From NCBI GenBank assembly GCA_016929205.1, contig JAFGJF010000571.1, positions 1-24,797 on the forward strand: DNA of 24,797 nt, in the 5' to 3' direction. Position 1 is the first letter of the stretch; every line of letters starts with the position of its first letter. Origin of the DNA: Anaerolineae bacterium (lineage in GTDB: Bacteria; Chloroflexota; Anaerolineae; JAFGEY01). Position numbers and translations under genes: made by a program. Under the pieces are notes generated by a model, which was not told the DNA's origin, made no database searches, and saw only the letters and a program-made list of their open reading frames with translations. Of the stretch, positions 1 to 7,523 are shown in pieces.

Positions 1-314
1 CCGTCATCGTTCCACATCCTTGTCTGTCATACCACCAGCGTCGCTCTAAACACTCGATGCTCTATAACGCAGCACCGCTCTGACCGCTCGCACCAACCAG
101 TTTGTGCGTACGTCTATGCCTTTTCGACAACGACGCGAGGATACACTCGTACCCATACCTGACACGCAGGCTTGCTAACTGGATCACCTGATGGCACAGG
201 CGGCAGGCAAAGCTGGCTCGTTACAGGAGGGAGTGCGTATGTGACAAGATCGAACCCGCCAAGCGACCAAAGTGGGGGGCAATTCTACGCTCATTTGCTT
301 GAAAGGAAATCGAA
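1..314. other. Leader/intergenic stretch without a recognisable gene
   Basis: No open frame here has a plausible start, codon use or recognisable domain. I found no convincing -35/-10 pair. The one notable element is a strong ribosome-binding-like AGGAGG at 225-230, followed eight bases later by ATG directly abutting TGA (239-244), a start-stop pair that encodes a single residue. The real gene to the right has its own AAAGGAAA site just before its ATG at 315. The stretch probably holds the unseen promoter and leader of that gene. Confidence 0.5.
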
Positions 315-1448
315 ATGAAACACAAGAATATGCTCAACCTGGGTACGTTGATCCTGACTTTGACTCTGGCCATCCTGCTTTTCAACCCTTCCACCGCGAC
401 AGCGGACCTCTCACCACCTATTGACAAGTTGGTGCTGTGGAACAGGCTCGGTAGCGAAGCCGAAGTGCTGAACAGTCAAGTGGGACCTGGCGGCACCCTC
501 CTTGGTGGCAGTTTCGTTGAGGGCATGTTTGGCAATGCATTTAGTGCAAACTATACCCAAGACCAAATGGTCACGTTTCCTAAAGAAGTGATTTCCACCA
601 ACGCCGGTGCCATCGAGTTTTGGGCCAAGCTGACGGACTTTCCCTCAACCATCAATGCGGGGCACCGTCCGGGCTTTTTCCAAATCAATGACGGCTATAG
701 CGGCTTCCAGTTGTTTTTCGACCGGAATAACGGAGCCGGACACGGCGGACTGTGTGGCAATGTGGGACACGGATTTCACTGTGGAACCGGAGCATTCGGC
801 AGTTGGACCTATGAAAGCGTCTTGGGTACAGGCCAACAAGAGGCATGGCATCACTATGCACTTGTTTGGGACAAAGACGGCATCGCTGGTGTAGACAATG
901 GCACCAGAAAGGTGGCCATTTTCCTGGACGGGCAACTCAATTGTACCCTATGGAAGGACTATTACGGCAGCAGCGTCGAATGGCTGCCTCTCACGTCGGG
1001 TGAGTTAGGCCTCATCTACAACTGGGCCAACTATGGCACCGTCGCAATGGACAACATCAAGATCTGGAACTATGCCAAAACCGACTTTTCCGATAGGTTC
1101 GATGAAGCCTCTATCTTTGAAATATCTATCGACATCAAACCAGGCAGCGATGCCAACAACATCAATCTCAAATCCAGGGCCAAGGTAGCCGTCGCGATCC
1201 TGACCACCGGCACCTTTGATGCCAGGAGCGTCGATCCGGCCTCAGTGCGCTTTGCCGGCACTGCCTCGCTGCGCCAGAGAGCGTCAGACGTGGACCGTGA
1301 CGGCGACAAAGATTTTGTGTTTTACTTTGCAATACAAGCGCTCGCGTTGGACAAAAACAGCACCACGGCCACACTCACCGGAAAGACGATAAACGGCTGC
1401 CAGATCGAGGGAACGGACACAGTCAACATCGTGCCCAAGAAGAAATAG
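315..1448 (+). CDS. Secreted LamG-like (concanavalin A-fold) protein with C-terminal IDIKPGS domain
   Basis: This 377-residue protein is predicted to be exported and to bind carbohydrate or another surface ligand; no enzymatic role can be read. Residues 1-30 form a signal peptide: basic start MKHK, a hydrophobic core, and a small-residue cleavage site after STATA. Residues about 35-262 look like a LamG/concanavalin A-like jelly roll, with typical phrases such as GAIEFWAKL, EAWHHYALVWD and VAIFLDGQL. Residues about 267-375 match the recurring bacterial extracellular domain that begins IDIKPGSD and carries an Asp-rich, calcium-loop-like DVDRDGDKD at 325-333. The start is chosen for the AAAGGAAA site nine bases upstream and the intact signal peptide. 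The gene stands alone on its strand, convergent with the kinase gene at 1665. The domain calls are from memory of family patterns and the ligand is unknown. Confidence 0.8.
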   Translation: MKHKNMLNLGTLILTLTLAILLFNPSTATADLSPPIDKLVLWNRLGSEAEVLNSQVGPGGTLLGGSFVEGMFGNAFSANYTQDQMVTFPKEVISTNAGAIEFWAKLTDFPSTINAGHRPGFFQINDGYSGFQLFFDRNNGAGHGGLCGNVGHGFHCGTGAFGSWTYESVLGTGQQEAWHHYALVWDKDGIAGVDNGTRKVAIFLDGQLNCTLWKDYYGSSVEWLPLTSGELGLIYNWANYGTVAMDNIKIWNYAKTDFSDRFDEASIFEISIDIKPGSDANNINLKSRAKVAVAILTTGTFDARSVDPASVRFAGTASLRQRASDVDRDGDKDFVFYFAIQALALDKNSTTATLTGKTINGCQIEGTDTVNIVPKKK

Positions 1449-1496
1449 AGACAGGCCCTGCCGTCAATGTAACGCAAGAACTATCCAGAAGGGAGA

Positions 1497-1536
1497 CTTG
1501 AGCCAGATTGTAAACACCACAGTGCACCGGCTCAAG
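1497..1536. other. Inverted repeat between convergent genes
   Basis: CTTGAGCC at 1497-1504 is matched perfectly by GGCTCAAG at 1529-1536, with a 24-base loop. It lies 49 bases after the LamG-like gene and could be read from either strand. Neither side is followed by a T-run, so it is not a classical intrinsic terminator. Its placement between convergent genes makes a 3'-end role possible but weakly supported. Confidence 0.3.
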
Positions 1537-1664
1537 CCTCCATTCCATTACACGAAGCCTTGCCGCTCAAACCGCCGTCTCAACCAAGCCAATCGCTCGG
1601 GTTGCCAAACAATTCAAGGATCACGATTCAGTTGGTAAAGAACAGATCGACTGCACATCCGCCT

Positions 1665-2675
1665 TTAATAGGCGCGATACACATTGGCCCATTCTTTGAA
1701 CCAGGAAATGTGCTGGTCAAAATAATCGTCGCTGATCCAGTGGATGCCCTGGTGCTGGGTCCAATAACGCATGGTCAGCCCCATCAACTCTAAATGGCGG
1801 ATGGGCATAGCAAGCTGCACGGCGGCCAATTCGTCCCTGGTCAACGTGCGTTCCTCGTGATACCCCTCCAGAAAGGCGTCGAGCACGCGCGCCTTTGCCG
1901 CTTTGCCCTCGCGGCTCAGATCCAGCCAATCGGTGCTGACCACGTACACGCCGATGTCCAATGCGCGCCAGCCATAGCCGAATGAATCGAGATCAAACAA
2001 AACCAGCTCGCCACGTGCGTCAAAGCGGGCATTGCCAGCGTGCAGATCGCCGTGACAGACGCCGTACTCGGGAGCGGTCTTGGGCAGCAGCGCATGCAGT
2101 TCGGCGATCAGTTCCTCGCCAAATTGGCTCAAATCGGCCCAATCTGCCATCCGATGCCCGAGATAAGGACGCATCCCGGCAATCGGATCGCGGATCAGGC
2201 GTGTTTCATCCAAATGCCAGCGCCGGTATGGTTTTCCCCGTTCGTCCGCACAACGGTGGATGCGCGCGGCCAGACGCCCAAACTGGCGGCTGTGCTGCGG
2301 GTTGGTTTCTTGAGGCTCTATGCCGGTAGCCGCCGCAAAGAGGATGCCGTATCGTGTCCCTTCTGGTGCGTCGAATGCGTTCAAATAACCACCGCGGCCG
2401 TTCTCGATCGGAGACGCGACTGCGATATGGTGCGAGCGCAAATCGTCCAGGAACTCGAGCTCGGCTTCGATCTCGTTCCGGGTGTGCCGGCCGTGCATGT
2501 ACACTTTGAAAAAGAACGTCGCCCCCGTCGATTCGACGAGATAGACGTCACTCATGCTCTGGCGAAAGAACCGGCAGGTCGCCGCCCCGTTCAGCGCGTA
2601 CTGTGAAACGAGCCACGCACCGAGCGCATCCTCATCCAGGATCGAATGCTTGGTCGGGATCGAAATGGATGGCAT
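1665..2675 (-). CDS. APH/homoserine-kinase-fold phosphotransferase
   Basis: This is a 336-residue kinase of the aminoglycoside-phosphotransferase/SrkA/homoserine kinase II superfamily, expected to transfer phosphate from ATP to a small molecule or protein in the cytoplasm. Lys57 in FFFKVY is the likely ATP-anchoring lysine. HGDLHAGN at 208-215 is the catalytic loop, with catalytic Asp210 and metal-binding Asn215. Asp228 in LFDLDS is the second metal ligand. A longer frame starts at 2732, but the ATG at 2675 is preferred because it lies four bases after the stop codon of the upstream VOC gene and avoids a 50-base overlap. It is the last gene of the larA-led unit. Substrate cannot be told from sequence; antibiotic resistance should not be assumed. 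Confidence 0.82.
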   Translation of the reverse strand: MPSISIPTKHSILDEDALGAWLVSQYALNGAATCRFFRQSMSDVYLVESTGATFFFKVYMHGRHTRNEIEAELEFLDDLRSHHIAVASPIENGRGGYLNAFDAPEGTRYGILFAAATGIEPQETNPQHSRQFGRLAARIHRCADERGKPYRRWHLDETRLIRDPIAGMRPYLGHRMADWADLSQFGEELIAELHALLPKTAPEYGVCHGDLHAGNARFDARGELVLFDLDSFGYGWRALDIGVYVVSTDWLDLSREGKAAKARVLDAFLEGYHEERTLTRDELAAVQLAMPIRHLELMGLTMRYWTQHQGIHWISDDYFDQHISWFKEWANVYRAY

Positions 2676-2679
2676 GTGG

Positions 2680-3201
2680 TCACTCGAGTTCTTTGAGAGG
2701 GGGATAGATTTTCTCCGGCGCGATCCGGCCATGGGGCCGTTCGATCAGCTCTAGCGTCACACCGATCTTGTTTTGTGTGTTTAGGTAGGCATAGTGCCCG
2801 TCGCCATCGAGGCCAAAGCCGGCGCCATCCATAATCATCTCCAGTCCGGCGGCATGTGCGTCGGCAATGGCCGCGTCCATGTCCTGCACCAGGATCCCAA
2901 AATGATGCACGCCGTAACCGTGCTCGGCAACAAAATCGGCATACACCGTATCGCCTTCTAGCGGCTCGATCAACTCGATGCGCAACGGCCCCAGATACGA
3001 GAGCGCGATGCGCATCTTGTAGTCTGCCGGCAGGCCGTGATAGGACATCTCTTTGACCAGCGGCTTGCCATAGGTGTAAAAGTGCCACGGCCCGATGCCA
3101 AACAAGGCCCAGTACTGCTCGACCGCCGCGTCCAGGTCGGGCACAATGATCGCCACCTGGGCAACGCCATTTTGCAGAAAGGGAAGGGGATGGGTCGCCA
3201 T
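2680..3201 (-). CDS. VOC-fold (glyoxalase/methylmalonyl-CoA epimerase-like) protein
   Basis: This 173-residue protein has the paired beta-alpha-beta-beta-beta modules of the vicinal oxygen chelate superfamily: AQVAIIVPDLDAAVEQY opens the first half and VHHFGILVQDMDAAIADA the second. Likely metal ligands sit at the family positions: Gln15, Glu76 in RIELIEP, His99 or His100, and Glu151 in TLELIE. Such proteins act as epimerases, lyases or dioxygenases on small acids; the length and C-terminal LELIERP recall epimerase-like members. A longer frame starts at 3222 but overlaps the exonuclease gene, and the ATG at 3201 lies four bases past that gene's stop. The tight packing (four-base gaps on both sides) indicates translational coupling. 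The reaction is not assignable. Confidence 0.8.
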   Translation of the reverse strand: MATHPLPFLQNGVAQVAIIVPDLDAAVEQYWALFGIGPWHFYTYGKPLVKEMSYHGLPADYKMRIALSYLGPLRIELIEPLEGDTVYADFVAEHGYGVHHFGILVQDMDAAIADAHAAGLEMIMDGAGFGLDGDGHYAYLNTQNKIGVTLELIERPHGRIAPEKIYPPLKELE

Positions 3202-3205
3202 CGTA

Positions 3206-3982
3206 CTAGAGCTTGCTTTCATCTAGCTCTAGCATCACCGGGCAGTGATCCGACCCCATCACCTCGGACAAAATGTCGGCGTCCTTGACTGCCGGCATCA
3301 GGCTCTCGGAAACCCAGAAATAGTCGATCCGCCAGCCCACATTCCGCGAGCGAGCGCGGCTGATATAGGTCCACCACGTATAACGATCCGGTTCATCAGG
3401 ATGAAAAACGCGAAACGTGTCCACGAAACCGTGCTCGAAATAGTTGTCCAGCCAGGCGCGCTCCTCGGGCAAAAAACCGGAGACACTTGCGTTCGCCTTG
3501 GGGTTTGCCAGATCAATCTCTTGGTGTGCGGTATTGACGTCGCCGCAAATGATAAGCTTGTCGCCCTGGGCATGCAGCTCGTCACAATAGTGAAGAAAGG
3601 TCTCGTAAAAACGCAGCTTGTAATCAAGGCGTTCCGGACTGCGCTTGCCGTTGGGAAAATAGATCCCGAATAGCTTGAATCCGGAATACTCGGTCATCAG
3701 CACCCGTCCCTCGGCATCAAACTCGTCGATGCCAAAGCCTTCTTGCACCGAGATGGGCTCACGCTTACTGAACGTGGCCACACCGCTGTACCCCTTGCGC
3801 TGCGCCGAGTGCCAGTAGGTGTGATAGCCGTCCGGCTTGAGCAGTGCTTCGTCGAGTTGGTTTTTCTGGGCCTTGGTTTCCTGCACGCAGAGCACGTCGG
3901 GCGATTCGGCCTGCAGCCACTCCAAAAAGCCCTTGTTTTGTACGGCACGGATGCCGTTCACGTTCCACGATAAAAGTCTCAT
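3206..3982 (-). CDS. xthA: Exodeoxyribonuclease III (AP endonuclease, EEP family)
   Basis: This 258-residue enzyme removes nucleotides from 3' ends and cleaves DNA at abasic sites in base-excision repair. All diagnostic motifs are present: LLSWNVNGIRA (Asn7), CVQETK with metal ligand Glu35, GIYFPNG with Tyr108, GDVNTAH with Asp148 and Asn150, WRIDYF with Asp220, and GSDHCPV with Asp245 and His246. Length is typical for bacterial XthA/ExoA. The frame opens at 4012, but the ATG at 3982 begins exactly at the conserved MRLLSWNVNG and follows a good AGGGGAAAGG site. It sits between a membrane protein gene and the VOC gene in one transcription unit. This is an ordinary housekeeping enzyme in unusual company. 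Confidence 0.95.
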   Translation of the reverse strand: MRLLSWNVNGIRAVQNKGFLEWLQAESPDVLCVQETKAQKNQLDEALLKPDGYHTYWHSAQRKGYSGVATFSKREPISVQEGFGIDEFDAEGRVLMTEYSGFKLFGIYFPNGKRSPERLDYKLRFYETFLHYCDELHAQGDKLIICGDVNTAHQEIDLANPKANASVSGFLPEERAWLDNYFEHGFVDTFRVFHPDEPDRYTWWTYISRARSRNVGWRIDYFWVSESLMPAVKDADILSEVMGSDHCPVMLELDESKL

Positions 3983-4018
3983 AAGCCTTTCCCCTATCTG
4001 GTTACCACCCACCGATCA

Positions 4019-4924
4019 CTACATATTGGCCATCCATATCACCGCAGCAGTCACGACCGCCGAACAAGCCAAGATGAACACCACCGTACCCAGCGCCACC
4101 CAGAGTGTCCAGTACGGGTTGCGGTTGCGCAGCCGGCGGGCAAACTGTTCCGCCGACGATATCTCGTCCGTCACCTGGGGCGCGGGCAGGTGCTCGGCAA
4201 TGTGCACCAACCGCAGCAGCGCATTCACCCAGCAGTGCACGCGCTCCGGTTCGAGATCGATCCCGAACAACCGCCTGCTGCCGGACAACATCAAACGAAA
4301 CGTGCCGGGGCGCAAGATGACCTGCTGGCGCGAAAACATGCTGTCCAAGGCAATCAACTGCCGTACAAGCTCGACCGCGTGCGGGTTGGCCAACAAGGCG
4401 CGCGTCCAACCTTCGTCGTGAGCAAAGACGGTCAGATCGTCCGTCGTGGGATCGTTCAATGGCAAAGGCTGGCGTCCTGCCAACCCCGCCAAAAACCGCG
4501 TGTCCGCGTGCGGCCCGGTCACCCCGAGCCGTGTCTGGAGCGACGTGCTGACCTCGATCTCGAGGACCGGCCCGCGATAAAACCAGACGTCGACCTGTCT
4601 ATCCTGCATGGTGCCGTGATATTGGCGAAAAAAACTGTCGTAGGCTTTACCGGACAGCCCGAGTGGCGCAAAGAGCGCGTCCAGCTTGTTTTTGCGTTGA
4701 TAGATGACGATAAACATAAAGGCTGCGGCAGCGCCAAAAAGAAGCACCAGCGACACGCCGCCTGCGACAACCAGCACCCAGGGTCTGGCCTCGAAGGCGC
4801 TCGCCAACGCCAGGAGAATCGCAATCAACGCACCTGCCAGCGGAACGCCGACCACGATCGCAATCACGCGGATCACCATCGCCCGCCCGCAGCCTCGGGC
4901 TATATCCTTGCCGATTGTAGACAT
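4019..4924 (-). CDS. Uncharacterised three-helix membrane protein
   Basis: I do not recognise this 301-residue protein. It has two hydrophobic segments near the start (about 17-42 and 49-75) and one at the C-terminus (about 273-298). These enclose a soluble domain of roughly 195 residues that begins after the basic YQRKNK turn. The soluble part has no obvious catalytic motif; it is rich in Arg, Leu and Phe and contains DVWFYRGPVLEIEVST, which looks like a beta-rich core. The start is supported by a GAGGAAGG site five bases before the ATG. It is 54 bases from the NUDIX gene and 36 from xthA, so it is probably co-transcribed with both. A sensor or membrane scaffold role would be a guess. Confidence 0.75.
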   Translation of the reverse strand: MSTIGKDIARGCGRAMVIRVIAIVVGVPLAGALIAILLALASAFEARPWVLVVAGGVSLVLLFGAAAAFMFIVIYQRKNKLDALFAPLGLSGKAYDSFFRQYHGTMQDRQVDVWFYRGPVLEIEVSTSLQTRLGVTGPHADTRFLAGLAGRQPLPLNDPTTDDLTVFAHDEGWTRALLANPHAVELVRQLIALDSMFSRQQVILRPGTFRLMLSGSRRLFGIDLEPERVHCWVNALLRLVHIAEHLPAPQVTDEISSAEQFARRLRNRNPYWTLWVALGTVVFILACSAVVTAAVIWMANM

Positions 4925-4978
4925 TTTTCCTTCCTCTCGATGACGAGACTTGAGGGGTTTTGGTGAACCCGCCAGGTC

Positions 4979-5620
4979 TCAGGTCCGGCTCGGGCCTAGA
5001 CTCAAGAATGCCACATACCACTGCGCGCTGCCCGACGGATCGATGAATGTAGCCAATGGTATATCCTGGGCCGACCAGAACCCGGCCCCGCTATCTACTA
5101 AATCGCCAATCGTTAGTGGCTTTTGGGCAGCGAGGCACAACTGCGCTTCCGTGATCGCCAGGACCCCCGGCACTTCCATACCTGGATCCGGTTCGACGTC
5201 GTCGGGCGCGGTGGCAAGAAAGACGGGATTGATGAAATGAGGCATCTTTTCATCAGGCGGGCGGCCAAAGCGAAAAAGGGTGCTCCAGATAAACAACGGA
5301 CGTGGCGGGGGGCAGTCTAGTTCGGCCGTGATGTCCTGTGTCACGCCGTCCTCGCCAAAGAGCAGCGTTCTGTCCGGCGCGACAAAGGTGATATCCAAGC
5401 CCGCTTCTTCATGCGCCTCGCGCCGCACCGCCTGCGCCCACGTCTCCCCCGCCTCGACGTGCCCGCCGATGCCGATCAGGCGTGCGATCTGGGCCTGACC
5501 TCGATCGCGCCAGTTGCGACGCTCTTCAAGCGCGAATAGCAGGCGGTCGCGCCAGCATAAAACCAAGCCAGTCGAGTGGTCGGCGTCCGGTGGGCCGAGT
5601 TGTGCGATCTTTATGGTCAC
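4979..5620 (-). CDS. NUDIX hydrolase
   Basis: This 213-residue protein should hydrolyse a nucleoside-diphosphate-linked substrate using divalent metal. A complete NUDIX box lies at residues 53-75: it starts at Gly53, has the glutamate at 59, and ends in REAHEEAGL with metal-binding Glu68, Glu71 and Glu72. The segment before it (TGLVLCWRDRLLFALEERR) is the usual first strand of the fold. The C-terminal 100 residues are longer than in minimal MutT and carry no motif I recognise. The start is a GTG at 5618-5620; an AGGAG lies only two bases before it, which is unusually close, so the true start is less certain. The gene lies 38 bases after larA, and the substrate is unknown. Confidence 0.88.
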   Translation of the reverse strand: MTIKIAQLGPPDADHSTGLVLCWRDRLLFALEERRNWRDRGQAQIARLIGIGGHVEAGETWAQAVRREAHEEAGLDITFVAPDRTLLFGEDGVTQDITAELDCPPPRPLFIWSTLFRFGRPPDEKMPHFINPVFLATAPDDVEPDPGMEVPGVLAITEAQLCLAAQKPLTIGDLVDSGAGFWSAQDIPLATFIDPSGSAQWYVAFLSLGPSRT

Positions 5621-5658
5621 TGCTCCTGGTTATTTATCTTGCGGTTAGTGCGCTGACA

Positions 5659-6972
5659 CTATCGCGGAGCCAAGGGAGGATCAACACCTTCCACCACTGG
5701 CAGCGTCAATAACGCGTGTGGCACCACCAACACGTCCAATTCCGCACCCAGATCTGCGGCTGCGATCTGCAAAGCCTCTTTGATCGTCGCTGCCGGGATC
5801 ATTTTGCAGTCGCGCACGATTTGAGGCGTCTCGCTGCCGACGATCACAACCTGGCACTGCTCCAGCACCTTGGCCATGACAAAGGCACGCTGCTGGCCCG
5901 GCGGGTAACCGTTTTGACGCGCGTCATCGAGGATGAACTGCACGTTGGGCGCATCGCGCATCGCGGCCAAAAAGCGCTGCTCCCCCACCCCCTCCCCCGC
6001 TCCCTCCTGGCAGCGCGCGGGGACGATCAGATAGCCGCCCGGATGCACGACCGGGGTCGGCGCGAAAAAAAGATAACTCGCCGCCCGGCTGGCCTGGTAG
6101 AGATTGGCATCCTTGGGTGCGCCTACCCCGCCAATCGCGACGTCATATTGTTGAGGAACGGGCACCTCGTAAATCTCGCGGGCAAATGCAACCAATCGTT
6201 CATATGTCTCGACCGGCGCACCGGCCATCACACGGACCACGCGCTTGTCATCGTCAAGCACCACATTGACGATAAAGTTCAGTCCAGCCCGTAATGCCGC
6301 CTCGGTGATGGCCTCGTGAAACGGATTATTCTCTGTTTTGCCCAGCCTTGTGTTCGGATCGTCGATAAATTGAGGGCCATGGCTGTATTTGATCAACGCC
6401 TCCCCGGCCGCACCAACGGCCAGCGTCTTGCGCCCGCCCGAATAGCCGGCATACTGGTGCGGCTCGACGATGCCGGTTGCGATAAGCAAGTCGGCCTCAT
6501 AGGCAGCTTTGTGCACCGAGAGTGGAATGCCGTTGACGACGCCCAAATCGACCAAAGCCTCCGGGTTTTGCGGCTCGTTGTCGATCACCCGATAGCGTTC
6601 GACGACTGCCGACCCCAGCTTGGACACTTTTTCCTCAAGTGTGCTGGGGCGATGCATGCCAATGCCACACAACAAGGTAACGTTCTCGTCGCGCACGCCC
6701 GCGCGTGCCAACTCGTCCAGGATCGCCGGTACCAAAAGATGATCGGGACTAGAACGGGTGATATCGGTAAACACGATACAAACTGTGTCGCCCGGCCTGG
6801 CCAATTCGACCAAAGGCAGGGAATCCACGGGATGCGCCAGGGCCTCGCCGATCGCCGACGGGACATCATCGAGCGGCAACACCGATCGAGACGTCACCAA
6901 ATGTCCGCGCATCGTGTCGGGCAATGCAAAAGCAAGAAAAGCGTCGCCGTAAGGTACTTGATATGTTTTCAT
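5659..6972 (-). CDS. larA: LarA-family nickel-dependent lactate racemase (DUF2088)
   Basis: This 437-residue protein belongs to the LarA family, which racemises or epimerises 2-hydroxy acids with the nickel-pincer nucleotide cofactor. The cofactor-binding block is intact: His172 and Lys182 in PHQYAGYSGGRK and His198 in KYSHG keep the spacing of His174, Lys184 and His200 in the Lactiplantibacillus enzyme. His107 in GMHRPS matches the other catalytic histidine, and Asp70 and Arg73 in TDITRS match the N-terminal substrate and cofactor contacts. Length is normal for the family. The start has an AGGTGGA site and a near-consensus promoter 79-107 bases upstream. No larB, larC or larE cofactor-maturation gene is in the window. 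Many LarA homologues act on acids other than lactate, so the substrate is open. Confidence 0.9.
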   Translation of the reverse strand: MKTYQVPYGDAFLAFALPDTMRGHLVTSRSVLPLDDVPSAIGEALAHPVDSLPLVELARPGDTVCIVFTDITRSSPDHLLVPAILDELARAGVRDENVTLLCGIGMHRPSTLEEKVSKLGSAVVERYRVIDNEPQNPEALVDLGVVNGIPLSVHKAAYEADLLIATGIVEPHQYAGYSGGRKTLAVGAAGEALIKYSHGPQFIDDPNTRLGKTENNPFHEAITEAALRAGLNFIVNVVLDDDKRVVRVMAGAPVETYERLVAFAREIYEVPVPQQYDVAIGGVGAPKDANLYQASRAASYLFFAPTPVVHPGGYLIVPARCQEGAGEGVGEQRFLAAMRDAPNVQFILDDARQNGYPPGQQRAFVMAKVLEQCQVVIVGSETPQIVRDCKMIPAATIKEALQIAAADLGAELDVLVVPHALLTLPVVEGVDPPLAPR

Positions 6973-7050
6973 ATATTGTCCACCTGCTCAAGTGCTGAAA
7001 CGGTGATGGCAAACGAGATCAGAAACCGGGGAACAGATCTTGTTGGAAGC

Positions 7051-7079
7051 ATTGTACCCACAAATGAAACGTGTGTCAA
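7051..7079 (-). promoter_or_regulatory. Sigma70-type promoter for the larA-led unit
   Basis: On the minus strand, TTGACA (7079-7074) is followed by a 17-base spacer and TACAAT (7056-7051). This is a perfect -35 and a five-of-six -10. Transcription would begin near 7044, leaving about 72 bases of leader before the larA ATG at 6972. It is the only strong promoter upstream of the six-gene unit. Confidence 0.75.
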
Positions 7080-7426
7080 CTTGTTTTCACCCCAGGCAGC
7101 TTTTTGGCACTGCGCAAAGCTCGCGCTTGGCGGCGCGAGATGGTCCGCAAGACCAAAATGAGTTGCGCCTGACCGGCGATCCACTTGAAAAGCAAAGCTG
7201 TCGAATCCCAACTCACCTCCAAATTCGAGCCACTCGCTGCCGGAATAGTTTGAATAACAAATTAACTTTGAGGCATATTAGCACTATAAAAAGTGCGATT
7301 TTTGCCTCTTTAGCAGTAGAAAACGCCACACCCGGCATCTGCACCCCCACACTGGTGCAGCAGGCGGGACAGAGCACGCGCCACGGTGCTGTTTACACCC
7401 GCGGGTCAAAATTGACAAAACACACA

Positions 7427-7508
7427 TTTGCGCTAACATGAAGTGAATGTTTGCGCTAACCCCCAAATTCGGGTATAATGTTCGCCACTCTGGCCCCCAA
7501 ACTTGGGA
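7427..7508 (+). promoter_or_regulatory. Rightward promoter with overlapping repeated operator-like sites
   Basis: A perfect TATAAT at 7474-7479 lies 17 bases after TTGCGC (7451-7456), a weak -35. The -35 is inside the second copy of an 11-base direct repeat, TTTGCGCTAAC (7427-7437 and 7450-7460, 23-base period). A second repeat, CCCCCAAATTCGGG (7460-7473) and CCCCCAAACTTGGG (7495-7508), is near-palindromic; its first copy fills the spacer up to the -10 and its second lies past the start point. A weak -35 with flanking repeats is typical of a regulated promoter. An alternative upstream pair is TTGACA (7412-7417) with TAACAT (7434-7439). Confidence 0.6.
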
Positions 7509-7523
7509 GAAAAAGGAGATTTT

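Larger units (their letters stand above)
6973..7523. other. Divergent control region with promoters, repeats and stem-loops
   Basis: This 551-base gap separates larA (leftward) from the Pro/Thr-stalk protein (rightward). It holds a leftward promoter (7051-7079) and a rightward promoter (7451-7479). Between them is a run of stem-loops: 7120-7139, a two-tier hairpin at 7270-7308, 7339-7360 and 7373-7390. Also present are the palindrome ACCCGCGGGT at 7397-7406 and direct repeats near the rightward promoter. Two open frames cross it (7040-7441 and 6969-7211), but neither has family features or a convincing ribosome site, so I treat the region as non-coding. Confidence 0.65.

Noticed and set aside
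645..935. 96-residue minus-strand frame
   Set aside because: Antisense to the LamG-like gene, whose signal peptide and domains establish the real frame.
1660..1674. Small hairpin CGCCT/AGGCG at the kinase stop codon
   Set aside because: Only five base pairs, no T-run after it on the minus strand; too weak to call a terminator.
1665..2675. Aminoglycoside resistance gene
   Set aside because: The APH fold is shared by many small-molecule and protein kinases, and nothing in the sequence or neighbours points to antibiotic modification.
6969..7211. 80-residue minus-strand frame overlapping the larA start
   Set aside because: It contains the near-consensus larA promoter inside it and has no recognisable feature; more likely chance.
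7040..7441. 133-residue open frame in the divergent control region
   Set aside because: No family features, composition like random sequence, and it runs through predicted promoters and stem-loops.
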